Assembly (NCBI GenBank): GCA_025359845.1
Contig: JANYDT010000183.1
Span: 1-33,416, forward strand
Direction: 5' to 3'
Source: Acidimicrobiia bacterium
GTDB taxonomy: Bacteria; Actinomycetota; Acidimicrobiia; Acidimicrobiales; JANYDT01
Length of the DNA: 33,416 nucleotides
The notes under the pieces were generated by a model. That model ran no database searches, was not told the origin of the DNA, and worked only from the letters and a program-made list of their open reading frames with translations. The position numbers and the translations under genes were made by a program. This document shows, piece after piece, positions 7,643 to 13,895 of this stretch (the first letter of the stretch is position 1; the number at the start of each line of letters is the position of its first letter).

Positions 7643-8821
7643 ATGGGTGATGTTTTGATTATTGACGCGATGCGTACCGCAGTCGGCCGTCGCAACGGGT
7701 CGCTTTCTCGCGTGCACGCGAACGACTTGCTCGGCTCGGCGCAACGGGCGGTCGTACAGCGCGCCGGCATCGACCCCTCCGCGATCGATCAATTGGTCGG
7801 CGGCTGCGTGCAACAGGTCGGCGCGCAAAGCGCGAATGTCACGGGCAACGCGTGGTTGGCGATGGGCCTTCCCCTTGCGGTGCCCGCGGCCACCGTGAAC
7901 GTTCAGTGCGGCTCATCCCAAGAAGCGACGATGCTGGCCCACGGCCTCGTGGGGAGCGGCCTGGCCGGTCTGGCGATCTCGTGCGGCGTCGAAACCATGT
8001 CTTCGATTCCTCTGGGCACCATGGCCGCCGAGGGGGCGTTCGGGCTACCTCGGGAAGGTACCTACGCCGAGGTGTACGAGGCCACGACCCAGTTCGAGGG
8101 AGCCGACCGCATCGCCCAGCAGTGGGGTGTGAGCCGGCTGGACACAGAGGGCTTCGGGGTCCTGTCCCAGCAGCGGGCCGCCACGGCCTGGGCCGAAGAT
8201 CGCTTCGCAGGTCAGATCGTGCCCATCAATGTGCCCCAGTTCGACGAGTCGGGTAAGCCCAATCCTCCCCACCGTTTCGAACGTGACGAGTGCCTGCGGG
8301 CTACCACTTTGGAAGCGCTGGCCGGCCTGCGCACCAACCTTGGGGCCCCTGACGCGGTACATACCGCAGGCACGTCGTCCCAGATTTCTGATGGGGCCGG
8401 GGCCGTGTTGTTGGCCTCACCTGAGCGCGCCGCCCAATTGGGGCTGAAGGCCCGGGGCCGCATCGTCGACTCGGTGCTCGTTGGCAGTGATCCCCAATTG
8501 ATGCTTACCGGACCGATACCGGCCACCCGCAAACTGCTGGCCCGCACCGGCCTTTCGCTCGACGACATCGACGTGTTCGAAATCAACGAGGCGTTCGCGT
8601 CGGTCGTGCTGGCATGGGCCAAAGAAGTCGGTGCCGATCTCGCCAAGGTGAACCCCAACGGTGGCGCGATCGCACTCGGACACCCGCTCGGAGCCACGGG
8701 AGTGATATTGCTCACCAAGGCGCTGTCGGAGTTGGAGCGCACGGGAGGGCGTTACGCGTTGATCTCGATGTGCTGTGGCGGCGGACTCGGCACCGGCACG
8801 ATTATCGAGCGCATCGGTTGA
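7643..8821 (+). CDS. Thiolase family protein (acetyl-CoA acyltransferase)
   Basis: This 393-residue protein is a full-length thiolase with all three catalytic regions. The nucleophile Cys89 sits in 'NVQCGSSQEA', His347 in 'GGAIALGHPLGATG' and Cys378 in 'CCGGGLGTG'. 'DVFEINEAFA' is the usual family motif. It cleaves 3-ketoacyl-CoA with CoA to give acetyl- or propionyl-CoA, or runs in reverse. The first nucleophile motif is CGSSQEA rather than the common CxSGLxA; I associate such variants with degradative actinobacterial thiolases acting on fatty acids or sterol side chains, but the substrate is inference. ATG 7643 is preferred because the family N-terminus (MGDVLIIDAMRT) starts there; an open extension to 7595 adds 16 non-conserved residues. 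It lies divergent to the SDR and 61 bases before a thioesterase-like gene. Confidence 0.92.
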   Translation: MGDVLIIDAMRTAVGRRNGSLSRVHANDLLGSAQRAVVQRAGIDPSAIDQLVGGCVQQVGAQSANVTGNAWLAMGLPLAVPAATVNVQCGSSQEATMLAHGLVGSGLAGLAISCGVETMSSIPLGTMAAEGAFGLPREGTYAEVYEATTQFEGADRIAQQWGVSRLDTEGFGVLSQQRAATAWAEDRFAGQIVPINVPQFDESGKPNPPHRFERDECLRATTLEALAGLRTNLGAPDAVHTAGTSSQISDGAGAVLLASPERAAQLGLKARGRIVDSVLVGSDPQLMLTGPIPATRKLLARTGLSLDDIDVFEINEAFASVVLAWAKEVGADLAKVNPNGGAIALGHPLGATGVILLTKALSELERTGGRYALISMCCGGGLGTGTIIERIG

Positions 8822-8882
8822 AGCCGCGTCGGCCGTTCTATGCCGCTGACCGGTCGCGACTTTCGAGTTCACTCCTATTCCC

Positions 8883-9680
8883 TTGACTCCGGTCGGTCTT
8901 TTCGAGGTCGGGCCCGCGGAGGCGCCGGGGTGCTGGAGTTGGTCGCCCCATCCAACGCTGTTCACCCCGAGCGGATTTCTCCAGGGCGGTGCCGCGCTGG
9001 GTGTGGCCATAGCAACGTTGCAGCTCGCCGCCGGTCGACCGGTCGTGTGGGCCAACGCCCAGTTTGTCTCGTTTGCAACAGTGGGCTCGACCCTCGACTT
9101 CGCTCCGGCCATCGTTGCCACAGGGCGGCTCACGACCCAGGCCCGGTGCTGCGTCTCTCGATCGGGTACCGAACTGCTAACGCTCCAAGGCGCGCTCGGC
9201 GCCCGCGCCGCCGACCATGACGGTACCTGGGTCAGGCCTGCGTCGGTTTTGCCGCCTGATGCCTGTCCTGTGTACGTTGCTTTCGCGGCGGGACGGGGGG
9301 ATCTGGGCGATCTCGTCGAGATGCGCCTGGCCCAGGGGCGCACGAAAGCGCAACTCGATGGCGTGCGCGGCGAAAGGGCCCTGGCGTTGTGGATACGGTT
9401 TCTCGACGGTGCCGACGATCTCTCGGCGCCCCGATTGTCGGTGATCGGCGATTTCATGCCGCTCGTGTTCGCCGAGGCGCTCGGTATCCGCGCCTACGGC
9501 AACAGCCTCGACATTACGATCCGGTTCGGGCCGCAGCGGGCGGGACGATGGGTGCTGCTGGACATCCATGCTCACCAGGTCCACAACGGCGTCGGATCCG
9601 CTCGGGCGTTTCTCTGGGGGCAGGACGGCGCCCTTCTCGCTGACATCAGCCAGAGCGCGATCGTCCGCTTAGGGGGCTGA
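8883..9680 (+). CDS. Acyl-CoA thioesterase-like protein (double hot-dog fold)
   Basis: This 265-residue protein reads as a TesB-like double hot-dog thioesterase. The first half has 'GFLQGGAALGVAIATLQLAAGRPVVW' followed by 'FVSFATVGSTLDFAP'. The second half ends with 'DIHAHQVHNGVGSARAFLW', then 'GALLADISQSAIVR', a characteristic ending of this group. These enzymes hydrolyse acyl-CoA to free acid and CoA. The only start in frame between the upstream stop (8847) and the conserved region is TTG 8883, with no strong ribosome binding site. It follows the thiolase by 61 bases on the same strand and probably shares its transcript, so a role in acyl-CoA turnover fits. The exact substrate is unknown. 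Confidence 0.8.
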   Translation: MTPVGLFEVGPAEAPGCWSWSPHPTLFTPSGFLQGGAALGVAIATLQLAAGRPVVWANAQFVSFATVGSTLDFAPAIVATGRLTTQARCCVSRSGTELLTLQGALGARAADHDGTWVRPASVLPPDACPVYVAFAAGRGDLGDLVEMRLAQGRTKAQLDGVRGERALALWIRFLDGADDLSAPRLSVIGDFMPLVFAEALGIRAYGNSLDITIRFGPQRAGRWVLLDIHAHQVHNGVGSARAFLWGQDGALLADISQSAIVRLGG

Positions 9681-9751
9681 GGCCGGCCCCTGTTGAGGGC
9701 CACCGGCGCGCCAGAAATCATTCGGAATCGAGCTCTGGAGGCTCGGCCGAG

Positions 9752-9770
9752 TGCGGGCTCACGGCCCGCA
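9752..9770. terminator. Hairpin after the thioesterase gene
   Basis: TGCGGGC (9752-9758) pairs perfectly with GCCCGCA (9764-9770) around a 5-base loop. It lies 72 bases after the thioesterase stop and 23 bases before the stress-type promoter at 9793. No T-tract follows on the plus strand, so it is only a candidate terminator separating the thiolase unit from the small peptide gene. Confidence 0.4.
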
Positions 9771-9792
9771 TCCAAAAAGTCCGCTCAGCGAT

Positions 9793-9818
9793 GTGTCGAG
9801 ATGCCGACCACGGGGTAT
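9793..9818 (+). promoter_or_regulatory. SigB/SigF-type promoter upstream of the first 24-residue peptide
   Basis: GTGT (9793-9796), 16 bases, then GGGTAT (9813-9818). This fits the general-stress consensus I recall for actinobacteria (GNNT or GTTT, 14-17 bases, GGGTAC/T). The -35 is one base from GTTT. Transcription would start near 9825, about 33 bases before the peptide start codon. Confidence 0.6.
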
Positions 9819-9857
9819 CAACGGAAGTAACCACCCCAACACTCGAACAGGATCACC

Positions 9858-9932
9858 ATGTATATAGGCAGCGGCTTACTAGTTACCGTTCTCGTCGTTC
9901 TTCTCATCATCTATCTCGCCAAACGAGTGTGA
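9858..9932 (+). CDS. 24-residue single-pass membrane peptide, copy 1
   Basis: A 24-codon frame starts at ATG 9858, five bases after a CAGGA ribosome binding site, and ends with TGA at 9930-9932. The product starts MYIGSG, continues with about 15 hydrophobic residues (leucine, valine and isoleucine rich) and ends AKRV. This makes a single membrane helix with a positively charged end expected to stay in the cytoplasm. It matches the peptide encoded at 16559-16633 at 16 of 24 positions, with the other differences mostly conservative and many codon differences, so selection on the protein is likely. A stress-type promoter lies upstream (9793-9818) and a long hairpin downstream (9995-10035), so it forms its own transcription unit. 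I do not recognise a named family. Confidence 0.8.
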   Translation: MYIGSGLLVTVLVVLLIIYLAKRV

Positions 9933-9994
9933 TCGCCCCCGGGTCGTGGCTTCGCCGCGATCTTCGCTCCTGATCGCCGCAACGGAAATAAAGT

Positions 9995-10035
9995 GAGTTG
10001 ACGTCGTAGCCCTTAGCGGGCGACGACGTCAACTC
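9995..10035. terminator. Long perfect hairpin between convergent genes, probable bidirectional terminator
   Basis: GAGTTGACGTCGT (9995-10007) pairs perfectly over 13 bp with ACGACGTCAACTC (10023-10035). After one A-G mismatch, GCCC and GGGC extend the stem around a 5-base loop. It lies between the small peptide (+, ends 9932) and the zinc-ribbon gene (-, ends 10109) and so can serve both. No T-tract is present on either side. Nothing else is recognised between 9933 and 10108. Confidence 0.7.
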
Positions 10036-10108
10036 GCAAGCTGTTCCCCAGCAGTGCACCGCTCGATCACCGTAAGCAATCGCTACGGCCCTTCATGCCG
10101 CCGGGTTA

Positions 10109-10519
10109 CTACGAGTCGGGCTGGTCCTCCCCGGGCGCCATATGGCCCGAGAGCACGTTGCTCGATCGCAAGTCGTGGGTTAGTTGCCAAACCGCTGTCT
10201 CGTCTTCGCTGGCTTCGGGTCCGTACTTGAGCACCGATGTCAATCGTGACTTACATACAGGGCAGATCATCGCTATGACGCCGACCATGTCCGACGGGTC
10301 AGAAGCGCCTTCCAATCGGCGAATCGAATGGATGTCGACCTGCGTCGGCGCGATGAGCGAATCGCACGAGCCGCATCTCATCCGGCCACCGGCAGTTACA
10401 AATGCATCGCCGTCGAACCCGGCAGCGGCGTAGTGCGCCAACACTTCCACGACCGAGATTTCGTGATGCTCTTCTGTTCGGGTGGGAACGGCGCTCTCGG
10501 GAGTCGATCGATTCGTCAC
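10109..10519 (-). CDS. Zinc-ribbon protein, uncharacterised actinobacterial family
   Basis: This 136-residue soluble protein has two CxxC pairs, CGSC at 49-52 and CPVC at 86-89, the spacing of a zinc ribbon. Between them is 'DIHSIRRLEGASDPSDM', which I recall from unnamed actinobacterial proteins. The N-terminal segment (residues 20-45, 'VVEVLAHYAAAGFDGDAFVT') looks like a small helical pair. A regulatory or metal-sensing role is possible, but nothing proves it. The start GTG at 10519 has a good ribosome binding site (GAGAAGGG, 6-7 bases away) and overlaps the stop of a 43-codon upstream frame (GTGA). Transcription probably begins at the stress-type promoter at 10784-10809 on the same strand. 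Confidence 0.75.
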   Translation of the reverse strand: MTNRSTPESAVPTRTEEHHEISVVEVLAHYAAAGFDGDAFVTAGGRMRCGSCDSLIAPTQVDIHSIRRLEGASDPSDMVGVIAMICPVCKSRLTSVLKYGPEASEDETAVWQLTHDLRSSNVLSGHMAPGEDQPDS

Positions 10520-10647
10520 GACTGGCCCTTCTCGGCTCCGATGTCCCCCATCGAAAACGGCCCGGCGGACGCCGAAACCCCCGTAGACGGTCTGGTTGTG
10601 GATTGCATTCCGGCGGCCGCTTCAAGGCGAGCTGTCGTGCTGATCAT
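10516..10647 (-). CDS. Short 43-residue ORF with strong ribosome binding site, coupled to the zinc-ribbon gene
   Basis: ATG at 10647 is preceded by AAAGGAG (10660-10654) at 6 bases, one of the best ribosome binding sites in the window. The frame encodes 43 residues rich in Ser, Thr, Ala and Gly (MISTTARLEAAAGMQS at the start) and stops with TGA at 10518-10516. That stop overlaps the GTG of the zinc-ribbon gene. It has no membrane segment and I recognise no family. It may be a real small protein, or a leader that sets translation of the gene behind it. Confidence 0.5.
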   Translation of the reverse strand: MISTTARLEAAAGMQSTTRPSTGVSASAGPFSMGDIGAEKGQS

Positions 10648-10760
10648 GATCAACTCCTTTTTATAGGGATTTAGGTTTTGCGCTGTGCGCCGCCTCGAAG
10701 AGGCAGGTAGTACGCCTGCGAAGCGCGGGTTGGCGCGCTCTTGGGCTTGTAGATCGATGA

Positions 10761-10796
10761 GTTCAATACCCTAAGCGCGTTCAATACCCTCGGCGC
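10761..10796. repeat. 18-bp tandem repeat duplicating a promoter -10 element
   Basis: GTTCAATACCCTAAGCGC (10761-10778) is followed directly by GTTCAATACCCTCGGCGC (10779-10796), with 2 mismatches. On the minus strand each copy contains GGGTATTGAAC, so the -10 of the stress-type promoter is present twice. Only the copy at 10784-10789 has a GTTT at the correct distance. Confidence 0.85.
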
Positions 10797-10809
10797 GGGC
10801 CGTCTAAAC
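10784..10809 (-). promoter_or_regulatory. SigB/SigF-type promoter driving the small ORF and zinc-ribbon gene
   Basis: On the minus strand, GTTT (10809-10806), 16 bases, then GGGTAT (10789-10784). Transcription would start near 10777, giving a leader of about 130 bases before the ATG at 10647. The -35 lies back to back with that of the plus-strand promoter at 10833. Confidence 0.7.
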
Positions 10810-10832
10810 GAACGCTCGGTGCCGGTCACAAC

Positions 10833-10857
10833 GTTTGCTTGACACCACCGCGGGTAC
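10833..10857 (+). promoter_or_regulatory. SigB/SigF-type promoter upstream of the oxidoreductase-fumarase operon
   Basis: GTTT (10833-10836), exactly 15 bases, then GGGTAC (10852-10857). Transcription would start near 10864, about 110 bases before the oxidoreductase ATG at 10974. It is divergent to the promoter at 10784-10809, with 23 bases between the two -35 elements. The rest of the 326-base gap between 10647 and 10974 holds no supported gene. Confidence 0.75.
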
Positions 10858-10973
10858 AGCATGGGGGTGACACGTTTCCGAGTCTTCCGAACGCGATGCC
10901 GCTCGAAGGTTTTCGTAGCCGCTCTGGGTCGGCCCTCGGCGGGCTACTCATTTGAGCGACAGACCACGGGTCA

Positions 10974-12227
10974 ATGGACTTGACGGGCGGGACACCGTTT
11001 TGGCCGTTACGAGACGGACTCATCTCGGTGTACCCAGCCGCGGATCGCGATGAGACCTGCGATGTGGTCGTTGTCGGCGGCGGAATAACGGGCGCGCTCA
11101 TGGCCTTGGCTCTTACCCAAGCCGGCCGGTCCGTGGTGGTATTGGAGCGCCGAGAAGTCGGATGGGGGAGTACTTCGGCAAGTACCGCCATGCTGCAATA
11201 CGAGATTGACACAACCCTCCTCGAGTTGTCAGATCGGTACGGCCGACCAACCGCGGAACAGGCCTACCGGTCGTGTGGTCGAGGTATCGACCTCGTGCAC
11301 GCCGCCACTCGGGCGGTCGGCGGACGCTGTGGCTTTCGGCGATCACCGAGCATCTACTTGGCGCCCCGGCCGTCGGACACCGCAATGCTGATCGCCGAGT
11401 GCGAAGCAAGGCAACGAGCGGGTTTCGATCTTCGGTGGCTTGACGCCGAGCAAATGCAGCAAACTTGGGGTTTCGAGAGTTCGGGGGGCATGGTTTCGAG
11501 CCTCGCCGGTTCGGTCGATCCGTTTCGGCTCACCCATCGTGCCTTGTCGTATGTTCGCGCCCGCTCGGGGAGGGTATACGACCGCACAACCGTGGTCTCT
11601 TACGATGCCACCGCCAAGGGGGTTTGCGTGCGAACGGATCGGGGGTTCGCGGTCAGGGCGAAATGGATTGTTTTCGCCACGGGTTACGAGACCTCCGAGT
11701 TCGTTCCCGATCACGTGGTCACATTGAAGAGTTCCTACGCATTCGTGAGTGAGCCCGTTACCCTTGATCGATGGCGTCGCGGCTTTCTGGTGTGGGAGCA
11801 CGCCGATCCCTACCTGTACGCGCGTACGACCGACGACGGGCGAGTGCTCGTAGGCGGTGAGGACGACGGGTTCCGCGATCCGAAGCGCCGAGACGCGGCT
11901 CTGCATCGAAAGGCCGGTGTGCTCCGGCGAAAATTCGGGAAGCTGTGTCCGGAGCTGGCACTGGAACCGGCGTTCGAGTGGTCGGGTACCTTTGGTGAAA
12001 CCGAGGATGGCCTTGCGTATCTGGGTGCGCATGCCGATTATCCGCGCGCCCAGTTCGCGCTCGGGTTCGGCGGTAACGGAATAACCTACAGCGCCATCGC
12101 CGCCGAGATCATCACGGCTGCGCTAACAGGGCGCCGACACCCCGACGCTCGCCTGTTCGCTTTTGACCGAACGCCCGCACCGACGCGACCACTATCCGTC
12201 GAAAAGGAGAAGAATGTGGTGGGGTGA
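10974..12227 (+). CDS. FAD-dependent oxidoreductase, D-amino acid oxidase/glycine oxidase superfamily
   Basis: This 417-residue protein starts with the family opening 'GGTPFWPLRDGLISVYPAADRDETCD' and a dinucleotide-binding motif GGGITG near residue 34, followed by 'VVLERREVGWGSTSAST'. A second conserved region, 'DDGRVLVGGEDDGFRDP', is near residue 290, and the C-terminal FAD motif 'FALGFGGNGITYSAIAAEII' is near 365. Members oxidise amines or amino acids using FAD; the substrate cannot be told. The ATG at 10974 has only a weak ribosome binding site, but the N-terminus matches the family. The gene is first behind a strong stress-type promoter. Its last 14 bases overlap the start of the fumarase gene, so the two are coupled. 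Confidence 0.85.
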   Translation: MDLTGGTPFWPLRDGLISVYPAADRDETCDVVVVGGGITGALMALALTQAGRSVVVLERREVGWGSTSASTAMLQYEIDTTLLELSDRYGRPTAEQAYRSCGRGIDLVHAATRAVGGRCGFRRSPSIYLAPRPSDTAMLIAECEARQRAGFDLRWLDAEQMQQTWGFESSGGMVSSLAGSVDPFRLTHRALSYVRARSGRVYDRTTVVSYDATAKGVCVRTDRGFAVRAKWIVFATGYETSEFVPDHVVTLKSSYAFVSEPVTLDRWRRGFLVWEHADPYLYARTTDDGRVLVGGEDDGFRDPKRRDAALHRKAGVLRRKFGKLCPELALEPAFEWSGTFGETEDGLAYLGAHADYPRAQFALGFGGNGITYSAIAAEIITAALTGRRHPDARLFAFDRTPAPTRPLSVEKEKNVVG

Positions 12228-13608
12228 GCAAACAGAATTGGCGATCCAGAACTTCGCCGTTTCCGGCGAGGTCTTTCCTCTCGCGGTGATTCACGAGATA
12301 GCGGCCATTAAAGCTGCGGCCGCTATTGTGAACTCCGAACTCGGTGTCATTCATTTGCCGGACGCGCTACTGCAGTGCGTGGTCGAAGTGGCCGAAGAGA
12401 TTGCCGCCGGCCAATTCGACTCGGAGTTTCCGATCGATGTCTTCCAGACCGGATCGGGCACGTCGTCGAATATGAACGTGAACGAGGTCATCGCGGCGAT
12501 GGCCAATGACCGTGTTCGAGGGAGCTCCTCCGAAGAATCCGGCCGCCTCCAGCTTCATCCGAACGACCATATCAACGCGTCGCAGTCTTCCAATGACGTG
12601 GTCCCTACCGCCGTGCACATAGCCGTCGCTCGCTTGATCCACGAGCGCCTCATACCCTCGCTGGGGGTGTTGTCCAGAGCTTTGCGTACGGGTGCTTTGC
12701 GATTCGAAGATGCGGTGAAGATCGGCCGTACTCACCTCATGGACGCCGTGCCCGTTACCCTCGGTCAGGAGTTCGGTGGTATGGCCCGCGCCGTCGAACT
12801 AGGAATCGAGCGTATCCAGAATTCCATGGTACGGCTCATGGAACTCCCGTTAGGAGGAACCGCGACCGGCACGGGATTGAACGCTCCGCCTGAGTTCGCC
12901 GGCCGCGTGATCGAGATCATAAGGCGTCGAACAGGTCTCGAGTTTCGCGAAGCTGAGGACCATTTCGAAGCACAGGGTGGGCGTGACGCGCTGGTGGAAG
13001 TGTCGGCCATGTGCCGTAGCGTTGCCATCTCGCTATACAAGATCGCCAACGACATTCGGTGGATGGCCTCCGGCCCAATGGGCGGTTTGCAAGAGGTTCG
13101 GCTCCTCTCTCTGCAGGCGGGCTCGTCGATCATGGCGGGCAAGACCAATCCGATAATGGCCGAAGTCGTATGCCAAGTGGTCGCACAGGTGATCGGCAAC
13201 GAAGCGGCCGTGGCCTTCGCGGGGGCGTCCGGCAATTTTGAAATGAACGTCATGGTGCCGGTGATCGCCAGAAATGTTCTGTCGTCGGTATCGCTTCTCG
13301 CCGAAGCGGCCAGGTCGTTCGCGGATAAATGTATTGACGGCCTCGAGCCGAGCTTAGCGCATATGCGAGACACCGTCAGCCGGAGCCCGATGCTTTCGAC
13401 GGCGCTGACGACTGTGCTCGGGTACGACGCCGTGCGGAAAATAGTTCACGAGGCCGAGGCCAGTGGCCGAACGATTCAGCAAGTGGTGGCCGAACAAGGT
13501 TTGCTTGATTCCGAGACGCTGGCCCGCCTTACCGATCCCTTGAACCTCGCTCACCCTGGTCGTGCCATCCCGTTGGCGGTCGGGCCCGCGGAAGGGTCGT
13601 CGGTTTAA
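12214..13608 (+). CDS. Class II fumarate hydratase-like protein (fumarase/aspartase superfamily)
   Basis: This 464-residue protein aligns over its length with FumC: 'QTGSGTSSNMNVNEVIA', 'HPNDHINASQSSND', 'GRTHLMDAVPVTLGQEF', and the active-site loop at residues 303-313. FumC interconverts fumarate and malate without an iron-sulfur cluster, which suits oxidative stress. The loop reads GSSIMAGKTNP where the family has GSSIMPGKVNP, keeping the catalytic serine but changing Pro and Val. The usual 'TGxNxHPEFA' reads 'TGLNAPPEFA'. ATG 12214 has an excellent ribosome binding site (AAAAGGAG, 12202-12209) and lies inside the end of the upstream gene. The family's first 15-20 residues are missing with this start, and the open extension to 12163 does not resemble them. 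Aspartase or another lyase activity is possible given the changes. Confidence 0.85.
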   Translation: MWWGEQTELAIQNFAVSGEVFPLAVIHEIAAIKAAAAIVNSELGVIHLPDALLQCVVEVAEEIAAGQFDSEFPIDVFQTGSGTSSNMNVNEVIAAMANDRVRGSSSEESGRLQLHPNDHINASQSSNDVVPTAVHIAVARLIHERLIPSLGVLSRALRTGALRFEDAVKIGRTHLMDAVPVTLGQEFGGMARAVELGIERIQNSMVRLMELPLGGTATGTGLNAPPEFAGRVIEIIRRRTGLEFREAEDHFEAQGGRDALVEVSAMCRSVAISLYKIANDIRWMASGPMGGLQEVRLLSLQAGSSIMAGKTNPIMAEVVCQVVAQVIGNEAAVAFAGASGNFEMNVMVPVIARNVLSSVSLLAEAARSFADKCIDGLEPSLAHMRDTVSRSPMLSTALTTVLGYDAVRKIVHEAEASGRTIQQVVAEQGLLDSETLARLTDPLNLAHPGRAIPLAVGPAEGSSV

Positions 13609-13637
13609 CTCATGGTGAGAATGGGAATCTTGAGATC

Positions 13638-13895
13638 ATGGCAACGACCATTGAAACGACCAGCGCTCCCATGAGTTCGATCCTTCCCGATCCAGTTCCG
13701 CCGCCGATTCCCGAACCCATGCCGGAGCCCGAGCCAGTTCCACTGCCCATCCCTCCTGTCCCTGATCCACCGCCCGTTCCGTTCCCCGAACCGGGGCCGG
13801 TTCCGAGTCCGTTTCCCCCGCCGTCGCCGATCCCTGAGCCTTTCCCGTTGCCCGACCCACTCGATCCCGTGGCTGGCTTGAATTCGGCCGAATGA
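13638..13895 (+). CDS. Proline-rich 85-residue protein, coupled to the lipid kinase gene
   Basis: The frame starts at ATG 13638 and stops at TGA 13893-13895, overlapping the ATG of the kinase gene (ATGA). After a Thr/Ser-rich start of about 15 residues, residues 17-77 are an almost regular alternation of Pro with Glu, Asp, Val, Phe, Leu or Ile (for example PEPMPEPEPVPLPIPP). There is no signal peptide or membrane helix. The opposite strand is also open and would read as Gly/Ser repeats, but operon position and stop-start overlap favour this strand. It may be a structural spacer protein. Its long run of Pro codons would also slow ribosomes and need elongation factor P, so a regulatory role ahead of the kinase is possible. 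The ribosome binding site is weak. Confidence 0.6.
   Translation: MATTIETTSAPMSSILPDPVPPPIPEPMPEPEPVPLPIPPVPDPPPVPFPEPGPVPSPFPPPSPIPEPFPLPDPLDPVAGLNSAE

Noticed and set aside
10671-10862. Minus-strand frame of 63 codons upstream of the small ORF at 10647
   Set aside because: It covers the promoter pair and repeat, has a basic low-information composition, and has no ribosome binding site.
10861-10983. Forty-codon frame (or GTG 10867, possibly leaderless) just after the promoter at 10833, overlapping the oxidoreductase start
   Set aside because: The ATG falls before the expected transcription start and there is no ribosome binding site; a leaderless GTG start is possible but unsupported.
11553-11577. 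GTTC, 15 bases, GGGTAT inside the oxidoreductase gene
   Set aside because: The -35 is imperfect and the site is intragenic with no gene start after it; probably chance.
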